From: Neobacillus sp. YX16
GTDB lineage: Bacteria; Bacillota; Bacilli; Bacillales; Cytobacillaceae
Length of the DNA stretch: 64,000 nucleotides
Direction of reading: 5' to 3'
Assembly (NCBI RefSeq): GCF_030123505.1
Contig: NZ_CP126115.1
Location: 5,780,001-5,844,000, forward strand
Shown here: in pieces, positions 1 through 7,683 of the stretch
Numbering within the stretch: the first letter of the stretch is position 1
Layout of the letters: each line of letters begins with the position of its first letter
Made by a program: the position numbers and the translations under genes
Notes under the pieces: generated by a model
Databases searched by the model: none
Seen by the model: the letters and a program-made list of their open reading frames with translations, nothing else
Told to the model about the DNA's origin: nothing

Positions 1-245
1 TCAGTAAAACCTTTATTGGTCAACACAGGAATGATTCCCGAGCTATTCTCAGCGAAAACTAAATTTGATTTAGAATCATACAGAAGAATTTGTTTACAAT
101 CACCAAATTGTGCTGATATTCTTTCACAGATGCTTTTTTCCAACGATGTAGTAGGAATAATTGGACTAGTAGGAGTGGATGCAAAAAAGTAAATTACCAC
201 GATTACCCCTAAACAGAGTACAGCTATTAAAATGTTTTTCTTCAA
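1..245 (-). CDS. small membrane-anchored or secreted protein, 3' end outside window
   Basis: The frame is open from a TTG start at 245 to the window edge, so the C-terminus is missing. The start is supported by a GGGGGG ribosome binding site six bases upstream (252-257). The visible 81 residues begin LKKNILIAVLCLG, a single hydrophobic segment of about 20 residues that reads as a signal anchor. An extracellular part rich in Ser/Thr follows, with two cysteines (ICERISAQ and GDCKQ) that could form a disulfide. I do not recognise a family. TTG starts with strong binding sites recur elsewhere in this window. Confidence 0.6.
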   Translation of the reverse strand, partial: MKKNILIAVLCLGVIVVIYFFASTPTSPIIPTTSLEKSICERISAQFGDCKQILLYDSKSNLVFAENSSGIIPVLTNKGFT

Positions 246-448
246 CTATATCCCCCCTATTGCTAGTAAACTTATATTCTTTAGACACTTAAATTATTAA
301 CCACATACTGTCTCTGTTTAAATAAACACAGATTGATCGAAGGTTGATAACCCCTTCCCTTCACCGTTAAGACCGTACAAAACATTATGCTATAATTATC
401 CAAGTTATCATCGGTTTTATTGACTTTTTATATGGGAGCGGATGAAAT

Positions 449-1255
449 ATGATATCTGATTACAAACAAAATGTATTGTTGGAAGTAGATAGCATTAATG
501 AAATGGAACTAGCACTAACTGCGTTCAACTCAAAAAGAGCACTTTCTCCCGTTGATAAAGAGCTACAGTTCAAAAAAATTGGGGATTGTAGATTACTTAT
601 TGACACCAAATCACCAAGTTCCATCTATTACAATCGTATTAAGGGTTTTGGAGTAAACGATATGAATAAAATAGATGAAATTTTGGCTAATTATGATTCT
701 AAACAAATAACTCCATGCTTTGATATGACGCCTAATAATATAAATATGGAAGTCGCAAAAACATTAATGAGTAAAGGGTTCTATTGTGCTGAACAACTGG
801 TATTTTTAGAAATAGCACCTCATTTTGATGAGTTTGAAAATAATAAAGAAATAAGAGTTGTAAAAGTAACGAAGGAAAATGTAGTGGAATTCCTTCATCT
901 CATAGCACGTTCGAATGAAATGGAAATAGAGGATGAACTAATCAATAGAAAAGCAGAATATTTCGTTGAGCCTATCTTTCAAAATTACATAGCATATATC
1001 GGTCAGGAAGCTATAGGAATGGGCTCTCTCTTTATCCACGGAGAGAAAGGCTATATCGCAAATGATTTTACCTTCCCTTCACATAGGGGAAAAGGTGTTC
1101 AAAAAACATTGCTACACCACCGAATAAAGGCAGCTAATGATATGGGATTAACGAAGATTTATACAGATGTGGAGTTCGGTTCGGCAAGCCATAACAATAT
1201 GTTGAAAGTTGGATTTCAGACTATATTTATTAATTCATTTTGGATAAAGGATTGA
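449..1255 (+). CDS. GNAT-family N-acetyltransferase
   Basis: A 268-residue cytosolic protein. The C-terminal half (about residues 130-268) has the GNAT acetyl-CoA-binding pattern: a beta strand GMGSLFIHGEKGYI, then HRGKGVQ (the R/Q-x-x-G-x-G/A pyrophosphate loop) followed by the helix KTLLHHRIKAA, and the late N-x-x-x-x-x-x-G-F segment (NNMLKVGF) that closes the fold. The N-terminal half is more divergent and may bind the acceptor, which cannot be predicted. The start is chosen for GGGAGCGGATG upstream of the ATG. It appears to be a single gene. The family assignment is good; substrate unknown. Confidence 0.8.
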   Translation: MISDYKQNVLLEVDSINEMELALTAFNSKRALSPVDKELQFKKIGDCRLLIDTKSPSSIYYNRIKGFGVNDMNKIDEILANYDSKQITPCFDMTPNNINMEVAKTLMSKGFYCAEQLVFLEIAPHFDEFENNKEIRVVKVTKENVVEFLHLIARSNEMEIEDELINRKAEYFVEPIFQNYIAYIGQEAIGMGSLFIHGEKGYIANDFTFPSHRGKGVQKTLLHHRIKAANDMGLTKIYTDVEFGSASHNNMLKVGFQTIFINSFWIKD

Positions 1256-1273
1256 GAGTTGAGGAGTGGAAAA

Positions 1274-1336
1274 ATGCCTAAGTTACTGACTATAGAAAAA
1301 AGCCTTCTTAGTATATACCCTGAGCAGGCAATGTAA
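1274..1336 (+). pseudogene. N-terminal stub of a DUF4379 zinc-ribbon protein
   Basis: A 20-codon frame with its own GAGGAG binding site (1261-1266), reading MPKLLTIEKSLLSIYPEQAM then stop. Its first 11 codons and its leader are nearly the same as the start of the broken zinc-ribbon gene at 58817 (MPKLPTIEKSFLI). It is best read as the surviving 5' end of a paralogue whose body was deleted. Confidence 0.55.
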
Positions 1337-1410
1337 TTTTTGAATTCTCCATTAAACTAAAAAAGTCGTGCGATTCCCATTTGATTATGATAATATAAAA
1401 TAAATTAAAA

Positions 1411-1481
1411 AGACCATGTGTAACTGGCGAAACGCGGATAACCGCGAGGGAGCACATGGTGTCGTAGCCGTTCGCCTGGGC
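1411..1481 (+). ncRNA. ZTP (pfl) riboswitch
   Basis: Conserved ZTP/ZMP aptamer features are present in order: a stem opened by AUGUG with the ACUGGCGA element, a GCGGAUAACCGC hairpin, GGGAGCACAU closing the first stem, and after a short linker the signature GUUCGCCUGGGCA pseudoknot segment ending at about 1481. ZTP riboswitches turn on purine and one-carbon genes when 10-formyl-THF is low. The terminator directly after it and the serA gene behind it fit a transcriptional on-switch. The motif was recognised by eye and not scored with a covariance model. Confidence 0.88.
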
Positions 1482-1518
1482 AGAGGTAAGGGAAATATAT
1501 CCCTTACCTCTTTCTGTT
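1482..1518 (+). terminator. riboswitch-controlled intrinsic terminator ahead of serA
   Basis: An 11-bp perfect stem (AGAGGTAAGGG at 1482-1492 with CCCTTACCTCT at 1501-1511) is followed by a U-rich run. It starts inside the last bases of the ZTP aptamer, so ligand-stabilised aptamer folding could compete with it. Confidence 0.85.
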
Positions 1519-1547
1519 TATTAAGGCAAAAAATTAGGAGGAAAATC

Positions 1548-2747
1548 ATGAGCACGATCACTTTAGAAGAAGTGAAATCTATTAAAACACTTAATAATAT
1601 TGCAGAAACTGGACTAAAGGTATTCAATAAGGGCAATTTTCAGGTTGACAACGGCAGTGAAAATCCGGATGCCATCCTTGTTCGCAGCTTTAATATGCAC
1701 TCAGTAGAAATTGGCAATAATTTAAAGGCAATCGCAAGAGCTGGAGCAGGTGTGAATAATATTCCGATAGAAAAATGTACAGAGCAAGGTATCGTTGTAT
1801 TTAATACTCCTGGGGCGAATGCCAATGCCGTAAAAGAAATGGTGCTAACTTCATTAATATCTTCTTCCCGCAACCTTTTTGCTGGTATTACTTGGGTAAA
1901 AGCATTGGATGGTGAAGGTGACCAAATTCCAAAGCTAGTGGAAGCTGGAAAAAAACAGTTTGTTGGAAAAGAAATCAAAGGAAAAACGTTAGGTGTCATT
2001 GGTTTAGGAGCAATTGGTGCCCTTGTAGCGAATGATGCACTTGATTTAGACATGGATGTGATCGGGTTTGACCCGTTTATCTCAGTCGATACGGCTTGGA
2101 ATTTGTCTCGCAATGTACAGCGCGCAATAACAATTGAACAGTTGTTCTCAGAATCTGATTATATTACTGTACACGTACCTTTTACCGAGAATACAAGAGA
2201 AATGTTTAACAAAGCAACATTCAGCATAATGAAGCCGGGTGTTCATATTTTAAACTTCTCACGTGGCGAGCTTGTGAATGAAAAAGACATGGCGGCAGCT
2301 CTCGAAAGTGGGATAGTTGGGATGTATATTACAGATTTCCCGAATGAAAATGTGCTGAAAATGAAAAATACAATTCCAATTCCGCACCTAGGTGCCTCTT
2401 CACAAGAATCAGAGGAAAATTGTGCAATAATGGCGGCTCGTCAGGTGAAGGAATTTTTAGAAACAGGAAACATCAAAAACTCAGTGAATTTCCCAAATAC
2501 TTACCTTCCTTATACAGGAAAGCAGCGAGTATTGGCATTTCACCACAATGTTCCAAACATGGTCGGACAGATTACATCCGCTATATCTAGTTATCATTTA
2601 AACATTGCCGATATGGTCAACAGAAGCCGAGGGGAATATGCATATACGATGATTGACATTGATAATAAAGTGAATGGTGATGTTATTCCGACATTAGAGG
2701 AAAGAATCAAACAAATTTCTGGCATGGTAACCGCTCGTATTATTTAA
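1548..2747 (+). CDS. serA: D-3-phosphoglycerate dehydrogenase
   Basis: A 399-residue NAD-dependent D-2-hydroxyacid dehydrogenase that oxidises 3-phosphoglycerate, the first step of serine synthesis. Visible motifs: RAGAGVNNI in the substrate domain, the Rossmann loop GKTLGVIGLGAIG (about residues 150-162), the catalytic-region NFSRGELVNE (Arg), and HLGASSQES with the catalytic His. The C-terminal ~75 residues (VPNMVGQITSAISSYHLNIADM) form an ACT domain, as in the short-form SerA. The start is the ATG behind TTAGGAGGAAAAUC; a longer in-frame extension upstream would run through the riboswitch and is rejected. Control by a ZTP riboswitch links serine supply to one-carbon and purine demand, since serine feeds glycine and formyl-THF. 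Confidence 0.93.
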   Translation: MSTITLEEVKSIKTLNNIAETGLKVFNKGNFQVDNGSENPDAILVRSFNMHSVEIGNNLKAIARAGAGVNNIPIEKCTEQGIVVFNTPGANANAVKEMVLTSLISSSRNLFAGITWVKALDGEGDQIPKLVEAGKKQFVGKEIKGKTLGVIGLGAIGALVANDALDLDMDVIGFDPFISVDTAWNLSRNVQRAITIEQLFSESDYITVHVPFTENTREMFNKATFSIMKPGVHILNFSRGELVNEKDMAAALESGIVGMYITDFPNENVLKMKNTIPIPHLGASSQESEENCAIMAARQVKEFLETGNIKNSVNFPNTYLPYTGKQRVLAFHHNVPNMVGQITSAISSYHLNIADMVNRSRGEYAYTMIDIDNKVNGDVIPTLEERIKQISGMVTARII

Positions 2748-2780
2748 AAAACAAAGAGGAAATAAGTTAAATTTCCATGA

Positions 2781-2817
2781 AAATGGAGCCAAGTTTCAAT
2801 ACTGGCTCCATTTCTTG
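2781..2817 (+). terminator. intrinsic terminator after serA
   Basis: An inverted repeat AAATGGAGCCA ... TGGCTCCATTT is followed by a short CTTGT tail; the stem is strong, the U-tract weak. Confidence 0.6.
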
Positions 2818-2852
2818 TGCCTCTATTTATGACACGGTTCACCGCGGTTTAT

Positions 2853-3021
2853 TCAAAAGGCTCTTAAAGCTGCAGTACCAAAATCAGTTCCATCTATTAA
2901 TGGTGGAAGTTCATTTTTGAAAGACAGTTGCTCATTTGATTTTTTTACTTCTTTGTCATTCAAACCTAAATATCCGCTGATAATATAGCCATCTCTTGAG
3001 CATCTCGAAAAATAACGAATT
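2853..3021 (-). pseudogene. C-terminal relic of an unidentified gene, cut by repeat A
   Basis: Reading on the minus strand from about 3021 to a TGA at 2853-2855 gives an open stretch of about 56 residues with protein-like composition, including RDGYIISGYLGLNDKEV and LPPLIDGTDFGTAALRAF. It has no start codon or binding site. Its upstream edge coincides with the left end of a repeat A copy, so the rest of the gene appears to be lost at that junction. Family unknown. Confidence 0.4.
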
Positions 3022-3392
3022 AATTCTTCTCAACTAATCGTTTGATTAAAAGTGCATCAAACCTTCTTGAAAGACGAACTTTATCCCCATTTCAAGAATA
3101 TTTCTTGTCGAGGAAATGTTTTACTTTCTTCTAGAATATCTCATAGACCCCCAATAAAAATGGTTTTCTACAAGTAACGACGGGTTCTTACAAAAAAGCC
3201 TCATATTCAAATGTTTGTGTAAAAGTGATAGAAACTCCGTTATTAATAGCCTTCTCTCTTGATTCTGGCAAAATATTTGTCGGTAATAGAGTAGAATTTA
3301 ATGGGTATCTTGAAAAATCCCCTAAAATGAGCCACTTCCCCTTAAAAACACATTTTTTGGCAAATACCGTGTTTCTAGTCTATTCTTTTATA
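3021..3392. repeat. interspersed repeat A, copy 1 (right end lost)
   Basis: It shares long blocks with copies at 4983, 19884, 31800 and 54432: the left palindrome-like ACTAATCGTTTGATTAAAAG, the TTCTTGTCGAGGAAATG block, ACGACGGGTTCTTACAAAA, the middle AATGTTTGTGTAAAAG, and AATATTTGTCGGTAA. The right palindrome is missing; a family B half-copy is joined there instead. Confidence 0.8.
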
Positions 3393-3396
3393 TTTA

Positions 3397-3425
3397 AACA
3401 TGACCACAAGAACCGTCCCCATGGA
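3397..3425. repeat. REP-like repeat B, half copy
   Basis: It carries the right arm AGAACCGTCCCCATGG with the usual ATGACCACA lead, but no partner arm. Confidence 0.7.
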
Positions 3426-3532
3426 AAGTGAAACTTCCCTAACAGGGTGGCGGGTAAAGAGCATAGGTAAATAATCACGAAACTTGTCGAAATCTAGTGA
3501 CTTTTTACTAATTCTATGTTTATAATATTAGG

Positions 3533-3615
3533 TATTTACTTAAAGGCAAACTCACTGAAAGGTGAGGACGCAAAGCTATAGGGGCTTCTGTCCTAGGACC
3601 CGCCAGCCAGCTACC
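3533..3615 (+). ncRNA. class I cyclic-di-GMP riboswitch (GEMM-I)
   Basis: The GEMM-I consensus is evident: GGCAAAC, the GAAA tetraloop within ACUGAAAGGU, GGACGCAAAGC, then the second hairpin ending CGCCAGCCAGCUACC. A plausible sigma-A promoter lies just upstream (GTGACT at 3497, TATAAT at 3521, 18-bp spacing). No terminator separates the aptamer from the next gene, whose binding site starts about 14 bases on, so translational control is the simpler guess. It was identified by eye. Confidence 0.88.
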
Positions 3616-3641
3616 ATCAAATAATAAAAGGGGAATTTTTG

Positions 3642-3779
3642 ATGTCTAAAAGTATGTGGACCACACCTGAAGAAGCAATGCGTAAGAAGAAAATGAGGAA
3701 GAATCTACTTTATATTGCAATTATGATTGGTACAGTCATTCTTAGTGCAGCTGTGACAGTACTCGCGAACTCAATATAG
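3642..3779 (+). CDS. 45-residue single-pass membrane peptide under c-di-GMP control
   Basis: A short gene with an AAAAGGGGAAT binding site and an ATG start directly behind the GEMM-I riboswitch. The product has a charged N-terminal part (TTPEEAMRKKKMRK) and one hydrophobic segment of about 20 residues (LLYIAIMIGTVILSAAVTVL), ending NSI. The basic stretch before the helix predicts the N-terminus inside the cell. No family is recognised. Isolated control by its own riboswitch and a terminator after it argue that it is a real gene with a c-di-GMP-linked role, perhaps as a small membrane regulator; this is inference. Confidence 0.75.
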   Translation: MSKSMWTTPEEAMRKKKMRKNLLYIAIMIGTVILSAAVTVLANSI

Positions 3780-3870
3780 AATAATATTGCTTATATAAAT
3801 CATTTCGTTTTTCTTTTTCTTTTTCCTTCAACTATTAACTACTAGAAACAAAACTAGCATTAGTTTTTTC

Positions 3871-3896
3871 AATCGGCGTTTAGCCGATTTTTTTTG
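3871..3896 (+). terminator. intrinsic terminator after the membrane peptide
   Basis: The stem AATCGGC / GCCGATT with a GTTTA loop is followed by eight T residues. Confidence 0.85.
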
Positions 3897-3937
3897 ACTC
3901 ATTGCAAAAATCCATTCTATATTGGCTGCGATTCAAT

Positions 3938-3950
3938 GGTGCCAGGCACC
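3938..3950. repeat. short palindromic repeat C
   Basis: GGTGCCAGGCACC, a 13-base palindrome; related copies are at 5456 and 47683. Confidence 0.55.
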
Positions 3951-4041
3951 TTGAACTTTTACAAATACTTTGCCAAGTAATATATAACATACACCCAGCT
4001 TAACAGTCCGTGGAGGATTGCCCAAGTCGATGTTACACTTG

Positions 4042-4707
4042 TTAAATCCTAACCTTAATAAATAAAGGTGTAAGTGCCTGTAGAACTTTATCTACTTGTT
4101 TTGATTTATGTAATCCTGTTTTGCACCAAATGGCAAAATGCTCACAGTTATTAATGGCAAGATTGTATTTGTTTTCACCCAATTTAGATTTAGCCCTTTG
4201 TACGGTTTCTTCAGGTGAGTACGCTACTAACAAGTTTTTCGTAAAGATAGATTTATTCTCCTTGGCTTCACAATCAAACACAAAATATGATTTGCTTTGC
4301 AGGAGAAATCTTGTCATACTATCCTCACGAATCTCCATTTTACTAAAACTCTTAAAATCAAAATCTGAAGTTGGTCCCGCAAAGTGAATGACTCTATCAT
4401 TCCCAATATAAATACCAAAGTGACGATAGAGACCTCTATCCACTCCTATAATATCCCCATATTCTGCTGAGGTTTTCTGTACAGTTTCTTTTTTAGCAAA
4501 AACAACCTTAGCTCTATCCTTAATAGGGGAACCTTTAAACTCCTCTAAACCAAGTAAGGCATTGAATTGGTCTTCTTTTTCTTCCAATTTCCTGAATCTT
4601 CTTTGCATTCTTCTATCCATTAGATCTACTTTATCTTCCAACTTCATAAGGAAATCTTCAACTATAACATCAGTCATTTTATCTTTTAGTTTCTCAAATA
4701 TCGACAT
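4042..4707 (-). CDS. LRAT-like (NlpC/P60-superfamily) protein
   Basis: A 221-residue protein. The N-terminal ~60 residues are charged and helical (KLEDKVDLMDRRMQRRFRKLEEKEDQ), probably coiled coil. The C-terminal half resembles the LRAT fold of circularly permuted papain-like enzymes: GDIIGVDRGLYRHFGIYIGNDRVIHFAG supplies the conserved His, and NNCEHFAIWCKTG supplies the nucleophile motif N-C-E-H-F. Family members are acyltransferases, thioesterases or amidases; substrate unknown here. No signal peptide, so it is cytosolic. The start is the ATG at 4707 because GGAGG lies eight bases upstream; a TTG five codons earlier overlaps that binding site. Confidence 0.7.
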   Translation of the reverse strand: MSIFEKLKDKMTDVIVEDFLMKLEDKVDLMDRRMQRRFRKLEEKEDQFNALLGLEEFKGSPIKDRAKVVFAKKETVQKTSAEYGDIIGVDRGLYRHFGIYIGNDRVIHFAGPTSDFDFKSFSKMEIREDSMTRFLLQSKSYFVFDCEAKENKSIFTKNLLVAYSPEETVQRAKSKLGENKYNLAINNCEHFAIWCKTGLHKSKQVDKVLQALTPLFIKVRI

Positions 4708-4982
4708 CTGAATATCCTCCAAAAATTTAACTTGTGGTAACTATTCTATTTTTTGTTATCCAACCAACAATTAGGAGATAACTCCAACTTACCCTTATTT
4801 TACCACATTCACAAATCTTGTCTTCTACTATTAAATACCCCATTGGAACAATAAAAAAGATCATCCTCTTAAGCTTCTTTTTATAGTACATTACTAAACC
4901 TAATCGCAAAATAGCTTTTCAAAGACACATAGAGGTGCTGGTACAACCATGCTAATCCCTAGGATTTCCCAACAAATAACGA

Positions 4983-5430
4983 TAAAATTCTACCCAATCA
5001 AACGTTTGATTAAAAGTGTTGCAAACCCTTTTTAAAAACGAACTTTAGCCTCATTTCAAGAATATTTCTTGTCGAGGAAAAGCTCCATTTTCTATTAGAA
5101 TACTTCAAAAATCACCAATAAAATTAGCTTTCTATTATTAACGACGGGTTCTTACAAAATGGCATGGTAATCAAACGGTTGTGTAAATATGCTATAAACT
5201 CACGTTATATAAGGTCTTGTCTCTAATTCCATGTAAAATATTTGTCAGTAAATAGCGTAGATTTCATGGATGATCTGACCAAATCCACTGAACGCAACTG
5301 TTTCCCCTTAAAACTGCATACTTTGACAACATCCTGTTTTTTCTATTCACACAAACGATTGATTAAATAGTGATTATCCCTTTTAAAGACAAGCATTCTG
5401 ACTAATGCCCTAGGAAAAATAGTTCGAAAT
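4983..5430. repeat. interspersed repeat A, copy 2 (full length)
   Basis: The most complete copy. It opens with the perfect palindrome AATCAAACGTTTGATT (near 4998), has a degenerate middle copy (AATCAAACGGTTGTGT near 5168), and closes with ACACAAACGATTGATT (near 5350) plus an 80-bp right tail. No coding frame is conserved across copies. Confidence 0.8.
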
Positions 5431-5455
5431 ATGTTCTAACTATTAAATCCTTTGT

Positions 5456-5468
5456 GGTGCCTGGCACC
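5456..5468. repeat. short palindromic repeat C
   Basis: GGTGCCTGGCACC, next to the right edge of repeat A copy 2. Confidence 0.55.
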
Positions 5469-5486
5469 TTGCTCTTCTTGTCTGGG

Positions 5487-5518
5487 TAAAAAAAAGAGAC
5501 TAAAAGAAGTCTCTCTGT
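5487..5518 (-). terminator. terminator downstream of the EAL-HDOD gene
   Basis: On the minus strand AGAGACT / AGTCTCT is followed by eight T residues. It lies about 90 bp beyond the stop, after a repeat B copy that may have been inserted in between. Confidence 0.7.
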
Positions 5519-5531
5519 TCAATGGTGTTCA

Positions 5532-5592
5532 ATGGGGACGGTTCTCCTGCATTTTATATTTTAAAAGATGACCGCAAGAACCGTCCCCATGG
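5532..5592. repeat. REPIN-like repeat B, short form
   Basis: Inverted arms GGGGACGGTTCT and AGAACCGTCCCC flank a spacer of about 30 bp (TCCTGCATTTTATATTT...GATGACCGCA). Near-identical short forms are at 60271 and 62961. Confidence 0.85.
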
Positions 5593-5603
5593 TCCTCCCA
5601 AAA

Positions 5604-6833
5604 TTAATTTATCATGATCTCTTTAGACCATTTAAAAGCATCATTGTATGTAGTTAGTGCAAAGGTATCCTCAATTTTCAATCTCTCACACCAATCATCA
5701 AAGTCTTGCCAATCCCCTTTTTCAATCGATATAGACAAATTTAATATTTCGTTAAGCTGATTTGATTTCCCTTTAAGAGCCTCACAAATGTTTGCTGCCA
5801 GTGGCATTAGCTTCAAAATGTGATCCATGTCTATTTCGAGCAACATATCCATAAGGGAAAACATACCCGTTAAAAAATAGGAGGACGATTCCTTTTGTTG
5901 AAATTTATCTATAGCAATGGATTCACACATTTTTGCTCTAGTAAGACTTTTAATTAAAATTTCTCTCGTCCATTCGCTATTATCACTAACATTTCCCCTC
6001 ATCGACAGTAGATATAACCATTTTTTTAGTTCCTTCAATCCTAGACGAACGACCGCTTGCTTGATGGAGTTTATTTTATGGATACCCCGAAATGCTGGGG
6101 AATTAACCAGTTTTAGTAGTTTATAGGATAACGATAAATCTTGTTTAATTAACCATGTTATTTCATTTAGATCCGGGTCATCACTAGAAAGAAGCTGGAT
6201 AATTGGAAAATAGTTTTGAAGGTACTCTGGAACATCCCGAGTAGAAACGATAGCAGGCTTAGAAAAAAGGTAGCCTTGAAAATAGACATAACCCTTCCCT
6301 ACCGCTGATTCAAACTCCTCAATCGTTTCGATTTTTTCTGCAAGTAATTTAATATTATATTTTAACGAAACATTCTCGATTAAACGTCGTATGTCATCGG
6401 TTGTATTTCTGAAATCAACTTTAATAATATCGATATACTTAATCAAGGAAAAGAAATGCTTGTTGTTTTTATTTAAAATAAAATCATCTAAAGCAATTTG
6501 ATATCCCTTACTCTTTAACTCTTTACATATGTTTACTAATTCAATCCCGATTTCAACCGTTTCCAAAATCTCAACGACAATTTCATCTGGTTTAAAAAAG
6601 GTAGGGACCCCTGACTGTAATAATTTTTCTGTAAAGTTAATAAAACACGGCTTTCCATCCGATAATTCATTCATACCAATATTTAAATAACTGTTAATAA
6701 TCAAATCTGTGGTAGCCATGTCACCATTAATATCTGGAAAACTATTGTTTTGGCTATTACGATACAGCAATTCATAGGCGATTATCTCTTTCTTTCTAGT
6801 AAGTATTGGTTGTCTTGCGACGAATACCTCCAT
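5604..6833 (-). CDS. EAL-HDOD signalling protein (YuxH-like)
   Basis: A 409-residue cytosolic protein. Residues 1-205 form an EAL domain beginning MEVFVARQPILTRKKEIIAYELLYR, and about 205-390 form an HDOD domain (PIIQLLSSDDPDLNEITWLIKQDLSLSYKLLKLVNSPAF, then IKQAVVRLGLKELKKWL). In place of the catalytic signatures it has ELL, and ALDDFILN replaces DDFGTG, so it probably binds rather than degrades c-di-GMP; the Bacillus YuxH/CdgJ lineage is similar. The start is the ATG behind GAGGGGATTAGG. It lies 70 bp after a PilZ gene on the same strand, so the two may be co-transcribed. A c-di-GMP riboswitch sits 2 kb away. Confidence 0.85.
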   Translation of the reverse strand: MEVFVARQPILTRKKEIIAYELLYRNSQNNSFPDINGDMATTDLIINSYLNIGMNELSDGKPCFINFTEKLLQSGVPTFFKPDEIVVEILETVEIGIELVNICKELKSKGYQIALDDFILNKNNKHFFSLIKYIDIIKVDFRNTTDDIRRLIENVSLKYNIKLLAEKIETIEEFESAVGKGYVYFQGYLFSKPAIVSTRDVPEYLQNYFPIIQLLSSDDPDLNEITWLIKQDLSLSYKLLKLVNSPAFRGIHKINSIKQAVVRLGLKELKKWLYLLSMRGNVSDNSEWTREILIKSLTRAKMCESIAIDKFQQKESSSYFLTGMFSLMDMLLEIDMDHILKLMPLAANICEALKGKSNQLNEILNLSISIEKGDWQDFDDWCERLKIEDTFALTTYNDAFKWSKEIMIN

Positions 6834-6903
6834 CCTAATCCCCCTCTAAATTGTATATAAGACATGCGATACACTTGAAACTATCAATTTTAACTGTTAA
6901 TCC

Positions 6904-7224
6904 CTATCGAATAAGTAAATCAAATTCGAACCTGATACCATATTCAAAACAACTATTGGTCAATTTGGTTTTTCTGATTATTTTCCCCAAACAAACAAGG
7001 TTATGATTGTTTATGTTCATATGTATCTTATAGATGGCCAGAAAATTAACTGAAAACTCATGCTTGGAAAAAAATCGAAGCCCTCCCGCACTAACATCAA
7101 TAACATGTACATGAACAACACCGCTCAAATTTAAATCATTAGAAAATGATAGAGTGACTAGTTCTATCGATGCGATGATTGGTTCATTTAATTTAACTCT
7201 CCTAAATTCTCGACGATTAAGCAT
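6904..7224 (-). CDS. PilZ-domain c-di-GMP receptor
   Basis: A 106-residue single-domain protein. The N-terminal RREFRRV supplies the R-x-x-x-R c-di-GMP-binding motif and DVSAGGLRF (about residues 43-51) supplies D/N-x-S-x-x-G. The rest is the beta-barrel core, ending FEYGIRFEFD. Both halves of the binding signature are intact, so it should bind c-di-GMP. It lies upstream of the EAL-HDOD gene on the same strand. Its ribosome binding site is weak (GGGATAAAC). Confidence 0.85.
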   Translation of the reverse strand: MLNRREFRRVKLNEPIIASIELVTLSFSNDLNLSGVVHVHVIDVSAGGLRFFSKHEFSVNFLAIYKIHMNINNHNLVCLGKIIRKTKLTNSCFEYGIRFEFDLLIR

Positions 7225-7292
7225 ATGTTTATCCCGTTAAAAACCAAACCATAAATCTTTCGGCCTTCTTCCATTAAGTTAGGTTGAATAGT

Positions 7293-7320
7293 AGGTATTT
7301 AGTTTCGTTAATAAATACCT
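7293..7320. promoter_or_regulatory. inverted repeat upstream of the PilZ gene
   Basis: Perfect 9-bp arms (AGGTATTTA / TAAATACCT) with a 10-base spacer, about 70 bp before the PilZ start. It could be an operator or a leader hairpin. The rest of 7321-7683 is AT-rich and I see no gene in it. Confidence 0.35.
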
Positions 7321-7683
7321 AAATTTCGCTATTATCTATTAATTATAAGTACCTCCTTATGAAAAATTTGTCAAAATTTGTTGCACGAGCAAATAAATTG
7401 TATTTTAATTGAAAATTTACCTTTTTTATTACATTTTTTTGATATCGTTAAAAAAGTCAGGTTGGTGAGAGAGTCGTATATTCTAGTGGGCCTTAATAAG
7501 TCTATCTAAAAAGTATAGAGGTGATAGGGGGATTAAGGTGGGAGGCACAGATTTAACCCATTTGGAATTTAATTGTAAAAAAGGTATTTATTGTTTATAA
7601 TGACTATAAAATAAAAAGGAAATGTATTATAAGTACTCCTCTTCTACAGCCTTAGCTACTTTCTAATTTTATGATTTGTTTCC

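Noticed and set aside
1416..1547. In-frame N-terminal extension of serA
   Set aside because: It runs through the riboswitch and terminator; the ATG at 1548 has a strong binding site and fits the family's normal N-terminus.
1640..2113. Open frame antisense to serA
   Set aside because: A shadow of serA codon structure with no ribosome binding site or protein-like motif.
3225..3431. 68-codon plus-strand frame
   Set aside because: It lies inside repeat A copy 1 and a repeat B half copy; the frame is not conserved in other copies.
4727..4909. 60-codon minus-strand frame upstream of the LRAT-like gene
   Set aside because: No binding site, no recognisable composition, and it overlaps the promoter region of a well-supported gene.
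7480..7560. Possible second riboswitch or leader ahead of 7684
   Set aside because: Purine-rich and superficially structured, but none of the conserved elements of known riboswitches can be matched.
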